Shown here one piece after another: positions 12,301 through 23,939 of a stretch of 64,000 nucleotides of DNA. How positions within the stretch are numbered: position 1 is the first letter of the stretch; the number at the start of each line of letters is the position of its first letter. The translations under genes and the position numbers were made by a program. Below the pieces are notes generated by a model that was not told the DNA's origin, did no database searches, and saw only the letters and a program-made list of their open reading frames with translations. The stretch comes from Welwitschia mirabilis (Eukaryota > Gnetophyta > Gnetopsida > Welwitschiales): positions 215,446,788 through 215,510,787 of the forward strand of contig JBOZIK010000001.1 of assembly GCA_051453625.1 (NCBI GenBank), written 5' to 3'.

Positions 12301-13551
12301 GCAAATTATTTTTTAAGAGAGGGAAGGGCTTTATATGTAGGAAAATGATAGACAAAATGTTCTTGATTCAATGATTAAAGACCATATATGCCATTTTAGC
12401 CATGAGGTAATATGATTACATTAAAGTAAATGGGATTCTCCACATTGAATTAAATAAGACGGATTACATTGAATTAGATAATATTAATCAACAAGAAGTT
12501 AGTCAAGCTTGAGTGACAAGTGATATTGATGTATGAATAACAAAACAACATCATATCTATAATTTATATAGCTAACTAACGTGTATGATTCTCTTTCTTT
12601 AATTAGCAAGGTTAATTACATACATCATTTTCTCATGGTAGTTCCTTCTTAGTTTTTCACATGCTCATAATCATATTTAATCAACTAAGAAACATGTATT
12701 TTGAACAACATTTAATATGCACTAAAAGAATAAATCTCTTCTGTGCACTATTTTCAAAAATACCAAGTATTACAATGAGACAAACTTTTCTAATTTCAAT
12801 GAATAATAAAAATAAATATTTTTTAAAAAAAGTATTTTTACAAATACCAAGGACGATAAAAGTCATGGTAAAATCAAATTTACTCATCTATTCTCCTTGG
12901 TTTTTGGATAAAAGTACATGTACTTATTTACATCCTTATTAATTTTATGATTCATCAAATCCATCAACACAAAACTCCAAAAAGATAATGCTATCATAAA
13001 ATGTAGTACACTTAAACTTTTATCCACTTTTTTTGCCAACTACATTAACCATTTACTTTTAACAAGAGACTTTACATTTTTAAGTTGGATGAGATACATG
13101 AAATAAATGGATAATATAAATATCTAATATTTTATTATTATTTGATATCTCCTTATAAAGCCCTTAATTTAATAATTTTACCATGTATATTGAATTCTTT
13201 CACATAAATGGAATTATGTGATTTTAACATTTAGATAGCTTACTAATTTTAATTATAAAAATTTTCATAAAGTAATTATGAAAAATATGAAAACCATGAA
13301 AACTAATAAAAAAATTCTCAATAATTTAAGATATTATATAAGTATTTATAATTTAAATTAATAATAATGCATTTTTTAACATAAGGAAATAAAATACATC
13401 ACTAGTTATAAAAATAAATATCAGTTTTTGCAAAGCCTCTAATTAAATAAGGGTGTCATATTAAAATGAAATATCAAAAAGTAGTATATAATTAACAAAT
13501 TAAAATGTTTAATATTTTAGTAAATAAATGTTACAAATTATGGATATAACA
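9372..13551 (-). repeat. gypsy 3' LTR, 4180 bp, uninterrupted
   Basis: Plus-strand ends are tataacactccaa and atataaca, decayed from TGTAACACCCCAA...TGTAACA. It aligns with 18853-20241 and 25917-27075 over its outer thirds. Many differences are transitions, showing great age. The central part 10388-12359 has no visible counterpart in the other LTR. Confidence 0.87.
11222..11285. repeat. two adjacent short palindromes inside the LTR
   Basis: Agaagggatatcccttct is a perfect 18-bp palindrome. It is followed by a hairpin whose arms are aataaggagt and actccttatt, separated by about 18 bp. They lie inside the 3' LTR of the gypsy element, in the part absent from the sister LTR. They could be a fold in the retroelement RNA or the core of a small lost insertion. 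Confidence 0.6.
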
Positions 13552-13566
13552 TACTTTTCCACTTAA
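13552..13566 (-). promoter_or_regulatory. polypurine tract of the gypsy element
   Basis: The minus strand reads aagtggaaaagta directly before the 3' LTR. This is the position and purine bias of a PPT, the primer for plus-strand DNA synthesis. Identification rests on position and composition. Confidence 0.6.
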
Positions 13567-13609
13567 AATGATTCACTCATAGGAATCAAGACACATAAGT
13601 AGTCTTAAA

Positions 13610-13890
13610 GTTTATAACTAAATATGTGATTTAAAAAGATTTGGATTTTTAATTTTCATTATTTCTTCTAGCTCTCAGGTAGCTACATTAAGACTATCAT
13701 TGCTTTACTTTATCTTTACTTGATGGATCTTCCTATTTTGCAAAGTAATTGTTCACCAATTCAACATTGCTTTTGACTTATTTATAATTAATAAAATCAA
13801 TTTAATACACAATAGGTATCTATAATATACTTTCTTAACATAATTGCATGAAAAACATTATGCATATATATCAATTAAGGAGGTAAAGCA
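13610..13890 (-). pseudogene. gypsy integrase C-terminal tail / chromodomain relic
   Basis: The minus strand, read across stops, gives ALPP, then HNVFHAIMLRKYIIDTYCVL. This is the well-known segment after the integrase GPY/F module in chromoviruses (LALPP...VFHVSMLRKY). Further on, residues resembling the KAMIVLM stretch take the place of the IPLVKVLW strand of the chromodomain. The chromodomain directs integration to methylated-histone chromatin in this family. Several in-frame stops are present. Confidence 0.6.
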
Positions 13891-14600
13891 AGATTTTATG
13901 TCATAGGTCTAATACATTCTAGTATCTCAAATGGTGTAATGGATTTAGTAGCTAATTTTAATCTCTTAAATCCTCACACTACTAATTTCATTACTGATAC
14001 TTTAAGAAATACATGATCACCAAATTGGAATTCCAGGTCTTTTCATCAATGGTTTGCATAAGTCTTTTATCTATATGTAGCTTTTTGAAGTCTATTCTTA
14101 ATGTTTCTCATTTTACTTTTCATTTCTTGTAATTATTTTGGTTCTATAGCTAATCTCTTCTTATGTTCTATTCATGTAGTAGGTTATTTATATTTTCTAC
14201 CACATAAAGCCTTAAATGGAGTTATTTGAATTAAAATTTGATAAATATTATCAAATGAAAAATGAACTAATCATAAATATTCTTTCCAAATATTAGTCTC
14301 ATCTAAAATACATGCTTTAGAAATATTTTCTAAAACTTAATTTCATCTTTTTTCTTGATCATCCATTTAAGGATGAAATTAAGTTATCACCTTTAACTTG
14401 TTGCTCAGATCCAATTATAGTACTTATTAAGATTTATAGGTAAATTTTAAATCTCTATTAGAAATAATTACTATGAGTGCACTATGCAAAAGAACAACAT
14501 TTAAATATACACACTATGTACCTTTAGTACCATACATAGATTTTACTAGGATGAAGTTTGCTAACTTAGTTACCTTATTAATTATAACCATTAGTAATTT
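13880..14600 (-). pseudogene. gypsy integrase core and GPY/F module relic
   Basis: Integrase inserts the cDNA into host DNA. Four minus-strand blocks are visible in order. VIINKVTKLANFILVKSMYG is near 14586-14530, where the family has VVDRLTKSAHF; the Asp is now Asn at 14577-14579. Next is the HP-x-DGQ-like block near 14390. The third is ILDETNIWKEYL...ITPFKALCGRKY near 14310-14190, the MAPFEALYGRK signature. The last is WNSNLVIMYFLKYQ and PFEILECIRPIT near 14035-13900, the LEFxVGDHVFLRVSP...GPFEIL module. Stops interrupt most blocks. With the catalytic Asp replaced it would be inactive even if joined. Confidence 0.78.
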
Positions 14601-15229
14601 ACTACTCCTTTAAGTTTTTTGAAGTCCTAAGATAAAAGCCATATAAATCAAATTTCCATTTATATTCTAAAGCATTATAAAAGTAAATTAATTTCACCAG
14701 AGTCCTATGTTCTACCTTAATTTCTTGATAATTTAGATACTTTGATATAAATTATTTTATATTTTTCTTTATTTTGAGATACTAAAATTTTTATTTCATG
14801 TTTTTATACATTTTAATTTCTTTATAATGACATGATATTAGCAGATTATGAATGTAAAATGTTATCTTATGTGTAATTTCATCTATAATAGGAGCCAAAA
14901 TCTTTCATTGAATCTAATAATACCATTTTAATCAATACTAAAATATTTTAAATTTGTTAGTTTCTCTAATTAATCCTTTACGTTTTCATAATTTTTATCC
15001 TTATTTTAACCCTATAAGATAATAATAGGTATTTGACTTTAAATTTTCATAATTCCCTTAAGATAACCATATCTACTATGACTATCTGTAGCTTTATTTC
15101 CATTTCATTCATGGTATAAAATTTCAAGATCAAAATGACAAAGAAACTGAATGCATCTTCTTTGTTCAAGGTCCAAGTTTGGTTGGGTAAAAATGTAATT
15201 TAGGCTCTTATGATTTGTTCAAACTTAAA

Positions 15230-15410
15230 ATTTGACATCATAAAGATAATGCTTTCATAACTTTAAAGCAAATACTACTATAACTAATTTAAGATAATGG
15301 ATAAGGTGATTTCTCTTATATGTCTTAAGTTGTCTTGATCCATAACCTATTACTCTTTTACCCTATTCAAGAACATCTCTAAGATATTTTATTGATGCAT
15401 AAATGTAAGC
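15230..15410 (-). pseudogene. gypsy RNase H relic
   Basis: Minus-strand reading gives YASIKYLRDVLE, a stop, GKRVIGYGSRQLKTYKRNHL and then VIVVFALKL, corresponding to DASxxGLGCVLMQ...ASRQLKxHExNYPTHDLELAAVVFALK. RNase H degrades the RNA template during reverse transcription. The first catalytic Asp of the motif reads Tyr here, and frames are broken. Confidence 0.75.
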
Positions 15411-15699
15411 TAAAAACGTTTTAGAGTCATTTGAAATTACAAAGTTAGAGTGCTAGTTAAACATTCTTGAAAATGATTAAAAAGTTAGTAACATTTTTTT
15501 AGTTCATTAAAAGTCTATGTCTTTACTTAAGAGAGTTATTGAGGAATAAGCTATCTTAGAGAAATTGAAAATGAAACGGTGATATTACCTAATAAGGCCA
15601 TGAAAAATTCTAACCTATATGATATTTATAGGTGTTAGCCACTTCATAGTTGCTCCAACTTTATCTAGATCAATTAAAATACTATCCTTTGATACTACA

Positions 15700-16300
15700 T
15701 AACTTAAAAATTAGATGGATTTCTTTCAAAAAGAATATTTTGCCATTTTAGCATATAATTGATTATTTATTAAGGTCTTTAATACTATAATCTAGTGCTT
15801 CTTGTGTATCTCATAAGATTTAGAGTAGATGAAGATGTCATCAATAAATTCAATTATAAAGAAATCAAGATATTCTTAGAATACATAATTCATAAGACTC
15901 ATTAATACTACAAGGAGATTATTTAATCCAATAGATATGAAAATAAACTCAGAATACTCATAATAAGTTCTAAAGCTATTTTATGAATATGTTCTTTCTT
16001 AATTTTAACTTGATGATATTTCGATTTTAATGTAATTTTTTAAAATACTTTAGTTTTCTTGAAATAATAAAAAATAGATCATCTAGTATTAGTAGTGAAT
16101 ACTTGTTTTTAATGGTAACTTTATTTAGTTATTTGTAATTAACACATAACCTAATTATTCCATCTTTTTTATTTACCAATAATACTAGTGCTTCTAATAA
16201 CAATACATTAGGTTGAATGAACCCTTTACATAAAAGTTACTCAGGATAAAGTTTTAATTTTTTTATTTATGTAGGAGACATTCTATATGATTCCTTGAAA
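15700..16300 (-). pseudogene. gypsy reverse transcriptase relic
   Basis: The palm signature FIDDIFIYSKS is read on the minus strand at 15848-15816, preceded by FIIE and followed by YEIHKK. It matches the gypsy FVVVFIDDILIYSKSxEEH block, with both catalytic Asp residues retained. The surrounding frame is broken by stops and indels, so only the core motif is firm. Reverse transcriptase copies the element RNA into cDNA in virus-like particles. Confidence 0.78.
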
Positions 16301-17559
16301 ATTATTTGAGTTCAAGGAGTCAAATCAATGGATACCTCAACTTCTTGAAGAAGTGATATTCTTAGTAACTCTATTGTAAATACATTAAGATATTATTAAA
16401 TTATTAGTATGCTATTTGCTAAAGTTTCTCCTTTATTTATGTTAGCTGATTTTAGATAAAGCATATAAACTAATGATCTCTTCTTAAGTTCTCTTTTTAT
16501 ATGCTTAGTTTACTTAAATTATCCATAATTGATTTGGAAAGACCTTAAAAGATTAATATTTAAATATGGTTTGTCATCTTTCCTAGATGCTTCTCTTAAT
16601 TTTTATCTATCTTATTATACATTAACCAATTCATATCTAACATAATATCATATCTTCCTAAATTGACATTAGTTAAACATAGAAATCTCCCCTACTTATA
16701 AATAAAGTACAAATTTTAACCTATTAATTAACTTTAGATATTAACCATTCGTAAGATCTATGCATTCCTCAATTAGAGCACAACATAAATTTTCTTTTAT
16801 GATAACTTTAGAGGATATAAGATAATGAATTGATCCATAAGTAAATTAAATAATTATGTATTTATTAGTAAGTAAAGCTTTACCATTTATAAATGAGCTT
16901 TGAGAATGCACCCCTTAATTATCTACTGCTACTTAAAGCAATCCTAGTAGTTGTTGAATGGTTTATGATTCTTAAGGATTCTCTTATTGTTGTTTTAAGT
17001 AGCTCTTAGTAAATAATAAAATTTCTCTAACTCCATGATTTACTTTATAATTGAAGCATTATAATCCATTACTAGATTAATTCTGATAATGACTTTAGCT
17101 AGAAATTTTCTTAAAAGTAGATCTTTATGGTTGATTATTCATGTTATTTTGATGCGAAATATTTCAATTTCTCTTAGATGGTACTTGTTTATGTTAATTA
17201 GAATTCCTATTTTTACTATTATTATTACTAATGTTATTTTTGTTGAAATTTTAATTTTCATTATCATGAGACACTTATTATTAATTTCCCTTAAAACTAG
17301 AATCCTTGAGAGAAATGTTTTTATTATTTACTTCTTGTCTTTGTCAATTTCATTCTACTATCTTTTCTTTCTTCATGGCCTTAGCTAAAGTTCTAGGTTA
17401 GAATATGGATACTTTAGAAGCAACAAAAGAAATAATACTATCAATAAAAAGTTTTACTTTGTCTTCTTTATCAAGATTCATATGTAATACATATTTTAAT
17501 AATTTTGCAAACTTCATTCATGAGATGCTATGGTTACATTAGGAACTCATCTCAAATTG

Positions 17560-17870
17560 TAGAAATTAGTAATCTTTTTAGAAATGTAAAATTTGGTAAT
17601 ATATGTTTCCTTAAAATATGCTTAAATTATGATCATAAAAGTTCCACATCACCTAGATTTTTCATTTCTATCTTCCACCATAGGTTAGCTTCTCCTTGTA
17701 ACATGTAAATAGCTAAGGAGACCTTCTCATAGTCATAACATTTCAAGGTTCTTATTATCTTCTCAACATTATTAAATCATGCTACAACTTCAAATGGATA
17801 TAAACCTCCTACTAACTTTAGTGGATTTAACGTAATAAAGGTTTGAATTAACATTCTTATATCTGGGTTC
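17560..17870 (-). pseudogene. gypsy gag (retrotransposon capsid) relic
   Basis: A minus-strand frame reads through a block diagnostic for plant gypsy gag: LVGGLYPFEVV, then KCYDYEKVSLAIYMLQGEA and NLWW (17710-17675), then FKHILRKHILPNF. It corresponds to FxGxxDPxxAExWL...KVxLAxYMLxGEAxxWW...FKxxFxxKYxP. Gag forms the virus-like particle. A cysteine-rich stretch with partly lost Cys residues lies 3' of it near 17040-17070 and may be the zinc knuckle. The gag N-terminus probably extends to about 18300 but is not recognisable. Confidence 0.75.
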
Positions 17871-18825
17871 TTTTAGGTTGATCGGTACCATATTTACTTG
17901 TTACTTTTGACCTTGGCTTTGTCTTTGACAAAAAATACATGAATGAATTTATTAATGCCTATAGATTAAGGTTAAATGGAGGTTGATTTATATCATTATG
18001 TTGCTAATTAACCCTAGAGTTATTTTGATGTTAATTAATTAGTGTAACTGAATTAGCTTTGAGACTTTCTTGGTGACAAGGGTAGCCTATATCAAATTCA
18101 AAAATATTAGAAGGTTAGGTTTGGGATACAATAAATATTATATTATTAAATATTTAGATTAATAATTTTATATGACCTCAATAAGGGTGGTATTACCATT
18201 GTTATGAGATTATTTTTACTAATGCATTTATTAATTTTATAATTTAGGATTAATGCTCTTTTTTTATTTTAAATAGTTTATAATGTTCATAAGTTAAGAA
18301 CAAGGATTATTCTTTAAGGTTATATGATTACCTAATTAGAAAGTTTGGGAAGGAAAATAAGATAATATTAAACATATAATCAACTTAAAATGGTTACACA
18401 TTTTATTTCTTTTAAAGGTATATAATTATAAGGCATACTTATATTCTATTTGTTTATTTATTTATTTATTTTAAAATGATTAAATCCTTTATAATACCAT
18501 GTAAATTTATAGGTCTAAAAGAAAAATTTAAACTGTTACAATTTATTGGAATAATTTCAATTTACTTAAATAATCATTATCTTAATTTATAAGATAGAAG
18601 AGTGTTTAAGGATATTATTATGTACTAATAATCTTTCTAATATTATTTAGGAATTAGAATTACCATAATATATTAACTTTATTATCATGTAAAAATTGAA
18701 ATTATTATGAATATAATTAACTTTATGATTATTTAGGTTGCTATTGATATATTTTACTTTATAATTATTTACAAATTAGGGTTAGCATGGGTATAATTAT
18801 AATTAATTAATATAAATGTAATATA

Positions 18826-18852
18826 AGTTAACTTAGGAATCTAATCCTATTA
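18826..18852 (-). promoter_or_regulatory. decayed primer binding site (tRNA-Met type)
   Basis: Directly inside the 5' LTR, the minus strand reads tAGGATTAGATTCCTAAGTT. This resembles TGGTATCAGAGCCTAGGTT, the initiator-tRNA-Met primer site typical of plant LTR elements. Several transitions are needed to explain the match, so this is position-supported inference. Confidence 0.5.
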
Positions 18853-20241
18853 TTTAATACCCCAAGTTAATTTACCTCTAATAAGTGTAATTTTTTCCTT
18901 TAAATTAATTAAAATGCTTAGCAGAACCTACGATCAATTTCTACATACATTTTATTAGAACTTTTATATATATTTAGAAAAAAGACATTATAAATATTCC
19001 TTATTAAAATATTAATTTGATTTATAAATAGTAGTGATTTTACTAATGTTTCTTATGTTTCTTTCTAATTTTTTTACCATGTAGAGATGTCTTGTACATA
19101 GTTGAGGAGATGTCAGTTTGTTTTAATACAAACATAAATATTAGTTTAGGATAATTCCTTGTTAATATAATAGGAGGTTGCATCTCTTATTAATGAAATT
19201 TCAACTAGGTATTCCACTACCATCTAGATATGAGTTGGTTCTAGTTTAGGTTTTGTAGTAAAAAAATATGATTGTTCTCAACTCCTTAGTCTTATACTTC
19301 ACTTGAGTAAATCATTAAAAAGAGATACATGATACATAAAATGGATGCATGATTATAATTAATCCTTACTTCCTTGAAGCATCTTAGGATGGTATAACAT
19401 TACCCTTCAATACGAATGGCTGGAGATATTAAGTTAGANNNNNNNNNNNNNNNNNNNNNNNNNNNNNNNNNNNNNNNNNNNNNNNNNNNNNNNNNNNNNN
19501 NNNNNNNNNNNNNNNNNNNNNNNNNNNNNNNNNNNNNNNNNNNNNNNNNNNNNNNNNNNNNNNNNNNNNNNNNNNNNNNNNNNNNNNNNNNNNNNNNNNN
19601 NNNNNNNNNNNNNNNNNNNNNNNNNNNNNNNNNNNNNNNNNNNNNNNNNNNNNNNNNNNNNNNNNNNNNNNNNNNNNNNNNNNNNNNNNNNNNNNNNNNN
19701 NNNNNNNNNNNNNNNNNNNNNNNNNNNNNNNNNNNNNNNNNNNNNNNNNNNNNNNNNNNNNNNNNNNNNNNNNNNNNNNNNNNNNNNNNNNNNNNNNNNN
19801 NNNNNNNNNNNNNNNNNNNNNNNNNNNNNNCATACATGTGTAAGATAAGATATTAAATCAAACCCACTTCTAGAAGGATATCAAAAAGAAAAAAAAAAAA
19901 TTAATGCAATTCACATTGGTGATAAAATCCAAGTATGGGAATGAACTCAATCAAAATTATCTTGGTTTAATTATTATTTGATAAATGCATGCATATAATT
20001 TTAAGTAATATGGATATTTAGTTACTTGTTTACCTATATAATATAAATCTAACATCATTGAGTTTAATTATTATAAGTAATCACACATAAAAGAAAAGAA
20101 AAAATATGCATAATCTTCATTGGTATGTTATAAAATAATGACTTTTGAAAATATAGTAATGGAATTTAAAACATTTTAAATATACCCTTTTCATTTCACA
20201 TAATTATAGCGCTCTAAATAATCATATCTTCACTCTAGAAT
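18853..20241 (-). repeat. gypsy 5' LTR, left segment
   Basis: Aligns with 9372-10387 of the sister LTR: taataccccaagttaatttac versus taacactccaacttaattta, then a long shared path including ggaggttgcatctctt and cttccttgaa. It stops where a CACTA end begins at 20242. Outside the N run it is 997 bp, against 1016 bp in the sister. Confidence 0.87.
19439..19830. other. assembly gap, probably far oversized
   Basis: 392 N. In the sister LTR the sequence corresponding to the left gap edge (atattaaattgga) and to the right edge (catatatgggtagg) are only a few bases apart. The missing sequence is therefore likely under about 10 bp, unless an insertion sits here. Confidence 0.7.
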
Positions 20242-20600
20242 CACTACAAGAATTATAGGCTTTTAAAAAATAAACACCTTAAGTATAATTCTTTTTAAGG
20301 CATTTATTGGAGGAAAAAATGAAGTAATTGTATCAAGATGTTTTTTCAAATAAATGCCTTCCAATTTTTATTAAGGAATTTATTTAAAAAAGGGGTCAAA
20401 AATAAGCTAGATATTTTTGATTTTATGGTGTTTAAAAAATAAACGCCTTGAAATCCTACTTCAAAAACACCTCCTATCCTCTTTCAAAAAAAACATACCT
20501 ATTCTTATCCCCTTTTTATTTTCCACCCTTGTTTCATTTTCCACTTCTTGTCCAACCCTGCATTCTTGTTTAAGCCCTTGAGCCCTACACTACTTTACTT
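20239..20600 (+). mobile_element. CACTA transposon left end (fragment)
   Basis: Cactacaagaattataggc at 20242-20260 is a near-consensus plant CACTA terminal inverted repeat. It is followed by subterminal motifs: aacacctt, aaggcattt, aaatgcctt, and aaacgcctt near 20443. The inserted-into sequence just before it is aat (20239-20241), a possible 3-bp target. A pyrimidine-rich stretch follows, with tcaagcccttgagccct-like sequence near 20572-20590 that is also found, inverted, at 39090-39110 inside the other CACTA right end. The right end is missing: either lost or inside the gap at 25817. Confidence 0.72.
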
Positions 20601-22018
20601 ACCCATTGCAATTTCATCTAGCATATTGCAGCTTAGACAAGAATGCGNNNNNNNNNNNNNATTCACATTATAATGCATCATAAGATTTTAAAGCTCATTA
20701 ACTATGATAGATTAATGGCTATTGAGCTAATACCTATGGTTAAGTTGTAGGTTGTAAAAGGCAATAGTGGTGGAGGAGAAGGAGTTTCCTTCATGCATTA
20801 AAGTAGATCTATTATTTATACTTCTTCTACGCAAATATTTTAGTTTATATTGAGAACAAAAATCCTAAAAGAGGCTCTACATCATTGACTACTAAAATTA
20901 CTTTTGGAATATTCTTTTCTTTCCTTAGGATACATCATTGCATAGAAACATTTCTTCTATTTTATTTTTTAATTTTTTGATAAACCCATTAAATTTGAAA
21001 AATCTAATCTGAGATTATGTCAAGGTTGTGGTATAAAAGATGATGCATAAGATAAACATATGGTCTTCTTTGTCATGCATAGGTGCTAGTAATAACTCAC
21101 AAACTTTTAATCTGAAATAAATACACACTTCATTTAATGTGACTCCGATGATCAAAGTCAAAGTGAAACAAAACAATGATCCTAATACTTATTTAATACA
21201 ACTCAATAACCAAACCATAGTCAAATAGAATAAAGATAGAGTCAAACAAAATAGTGATCCTAATATAATAATTGTAAGATTAGTGGTGAACATAAAAAAA
21301 GATCATTTTGAAAACCTAATTTTGTAGATTGGATAGTACACTCATTTGCTATATATGCTTGACTACAAAAAGATAACATAATACATAAATTAACTTATTA
21401 TACCTATTGATCATTAATATTTTCTTAAATTAAGATATTGTTGTAATAGAGCACACACCTAGCCTACATGGGTGATAGTAGGTTGATACTTTGGCGAACA
21501 TTGAGGTGTACTCTATGCTATCTAAACCTTATCTTTTATAAAGAATTTAAATGCTCATATTGAATCCATTGATTATTAGTCCCTTATATTAATATTAATT
21601 TCTAAGTAATTTATTATTTTATTGTTTATTTTGGTATGCCTTCTAAATACTACTTATCTTTTATTTTAGTAAGAAATCTATTTAATGTTAGTTTAAGTAC
21701 TTACAATTAGGATTAAGTTATATGCTAAGCATGATGTTGTTTTTTGCACTGTTCATGTCTAGATCATATTACCCTTCTTCAAATATAATTTACCTTTTAT
21801 ACAATGTTATGTAGACTTTCAAAAATCACTCAAATACATCTTTATGAATTTTTTACTAGAGTTTTTGTGTCTAGATTATGTCTGATTTCTTTGACCAAGT
21901 TATTAATATAGCTCTACCAAGGTCTAGATATTTTCAAGGAGTTACTTCTTATGGAATTGATGGAAATAGTAACCATAATCTTAGTATGATTAACTGTAGC
22001 ATATTCCTTGAAGTTAAT
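20601..22018. other. CACTA interior or unrelated DNA, not recognised
   Basis: No transposase motif seen. It holds a small gap (20648-20660, 13 N). A roughly 78-bp direct repeat ends in gaaacaaaacaatgatccta near 21165-21184 and in a close copy near 21243-21262. An imperfect inverted pair agagcacacacct / aggtgtactct lies near 21449-21515. By position it belongs to the CACTA insertion that received the copia element. Confidence 0.45.
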
Positions 22019-22023
22019 GTTAA

Positions 22024-23198
22024 TGATAGGATCAAGAACCCTAGAGGAAAGGGGTGAATAGGTTTTTTAAAAATTAAAATAAAATAAACTAAATGAACTA
22101 ATGACATATCAAAAGCTTACTCAAAATAATTTACTAATTAAATTCGTGCATGTAAATAAAAGCTAAAAGTATTTAAAGAAATAAAACTAACTAAAAGCAC
22201 AAAATACCAAATAGATGCACATAGGATTTATAGTAATTCAGGAAACCTCCTACTCCACTCTTAATGATCAGCTTATCATCAAGCCTAATCTAGATCTTTG
22301 TTAAATATTCTAGGTCTTGTAGGTTCATCTGTAACCTTTATAAATGGACTTTTATAGGCTAAGTTTCTACCTTTCTAATTAATCTTTTGTAGGCTCAGTC
22401 TCAACCTTTAGAAGATGTAGTAGTAATGGTAAAATGATGTGATAGTGATGATAAGAATGCCTTGATGCACAGATATCACTCATTCTTTGGTATAATGATT
22501 TGATGGAGCTCTTCTCTTATAAATGTAAATTAAATAAAGCACTAGATCTGACCTTAAATGTATACATAACATAAATAATAGATCTTTCTTAGTCAGAAGA
22601 ACAAATTCCAAGATTTAATAGTGAATATCAAAGATTTCAATTCTTTTTCATGAGTTAAAAAGGTTATTTTGTCTTGTCTCTTTTGGCTATTTATATTGAA
22701 AGGTTTTTAGGGTTTATTACCTTTAAAAATACACTTCCAATGGCTATAAATGCCTTGAAAATGAATATCTAGTGGATACAAAACTAGAAAAAAATTTTAG
22801 TTCCATTCTAGCCACTCGACGCTCAAAAGTCTAGTTGACTCCATTTGATACCATGACTTACATAGGTTACTCTAGTGAAATTCTCAATAATCCTAGTTTT
22901 TTATGGATCCATGTCTATTCAACCCCTTAGGGTTTAGTTAACTTTAATCTGGTCACCCACCATTTTATCTACTCACCTACTAGTCCTTATAAAATATCAT
23001 TCTAATTTTCTGCATCAGGTCCAATCGATCCCTTCAGTTATCTGGTCGATCTCATGAAAAGATTTTAGTCATCAGAATTTAATAATATTGGCTTTAATAT
23101 TTAACTTTTAAGTGATTAACATCTTCTACATAATATATGTAAAATTTCCTAGATAAAAAATATTAGTTTGATATTAATTGATAAAACATAATCTAATA
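22024..23198 (-). repeat. copia 3' LTR (1175 bp)
   Basis: Plus-strand start tgataggatcaagaaccct is the complement of the LTR end ...AGGGTTCTTGATCCTATCA. The other end, at 23198, is the complement of TATTAGATTATG... and adjoins the PPT. Contains aggctcagtctcaacctttt-like sequence near 22394, complementary to the block at 52297 and 60723 in the plus-strand element. Confidence 0.82.
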
Positions 23199-23210
23199 AT
23201 CTCCCCTTTT
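23199..23210 (-). promoter_or_regulatory. copia polypurine tract
   Basis: The minus strand reads AAAAGGGGAGAT directly before the LTR, matching the AAAGGGGGAGAT tract of the plus-strand element. This tract is characteristic of Sirevirus-lineage copia elements (established knowledge). Confidence 0.8.
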
Positions 23211-23939
23211 GATATTGATGGCAAACAACACTTATTTGTAAAAATATTTAAGACTTAAAAAACATTCCTTCATAAAATGCCTATCATCTTTGCAAAATAT
23301 TAACCTTTTTGAAACCAATTTAAGACATTTTGAAGAGTCAACTTTTATGCTAAAATAAAAACAATTTTATGATGCAAATTTATAAAGTTAAGAAAATAAT
23401 AGTTATAAAAAGCATAATATGATCACATAAATCATTTAACATATTGATCATTGACATCTTTTAGAATTCATTTCCAATATGGGATATTAACATTTGAATT
23501 TATGGGATAACCATTTAAAACTTTAATATTTATCATTAAAAAATATTAAGCTCATATGAATTACACTAAAAGATTTGAAATAACAATTGAAAATATAGAA
23601 CTAGTGCATTTTGTCTCCATTAAATATAAGCATTATCAAATAAAGTACTCATCAAGAGCATATTACATCTAAGAGCATAAGCAACAAATAATAAATAACT
23701 AATTCTCCCTGATATTAATGACAAAAGAAAGAATAAAAGAACATAAGCAAAACATAAGTAAATAATCAATATGAAAATATGGAAACAAAGAATACAATTT
23801 CTATTTGGAAAAGAAACTTCTGTTCTGCACTGTCATCTTTCGCTAAAGGGGTTATAGGATTAAAAGGGTCCAAGAAACTAGGATTTTATTCCAGTCTACT
23901 AACTACATCTAGTCTTCCAAATTAAGAATCTGGTTGATC

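Noticed and set aside
12661-12942. 93-codon plus and 68-codon minus frames
   Set aside because: Both lie inside the gypsy LTR, are not preserved in the sister copy at 26200-26500, and match no family.
17089-17388. 99-codon plus-strand hydrophobic frame
   Set aside because: It is antisense to the gypsy gag-pol region and is low-complexity Ile/Phe-rich sequence.
19400-19856. Open frames in several directions across 19439-19830
   Set aside because: They consist almost wholly of N; the region is gypsy LTR.
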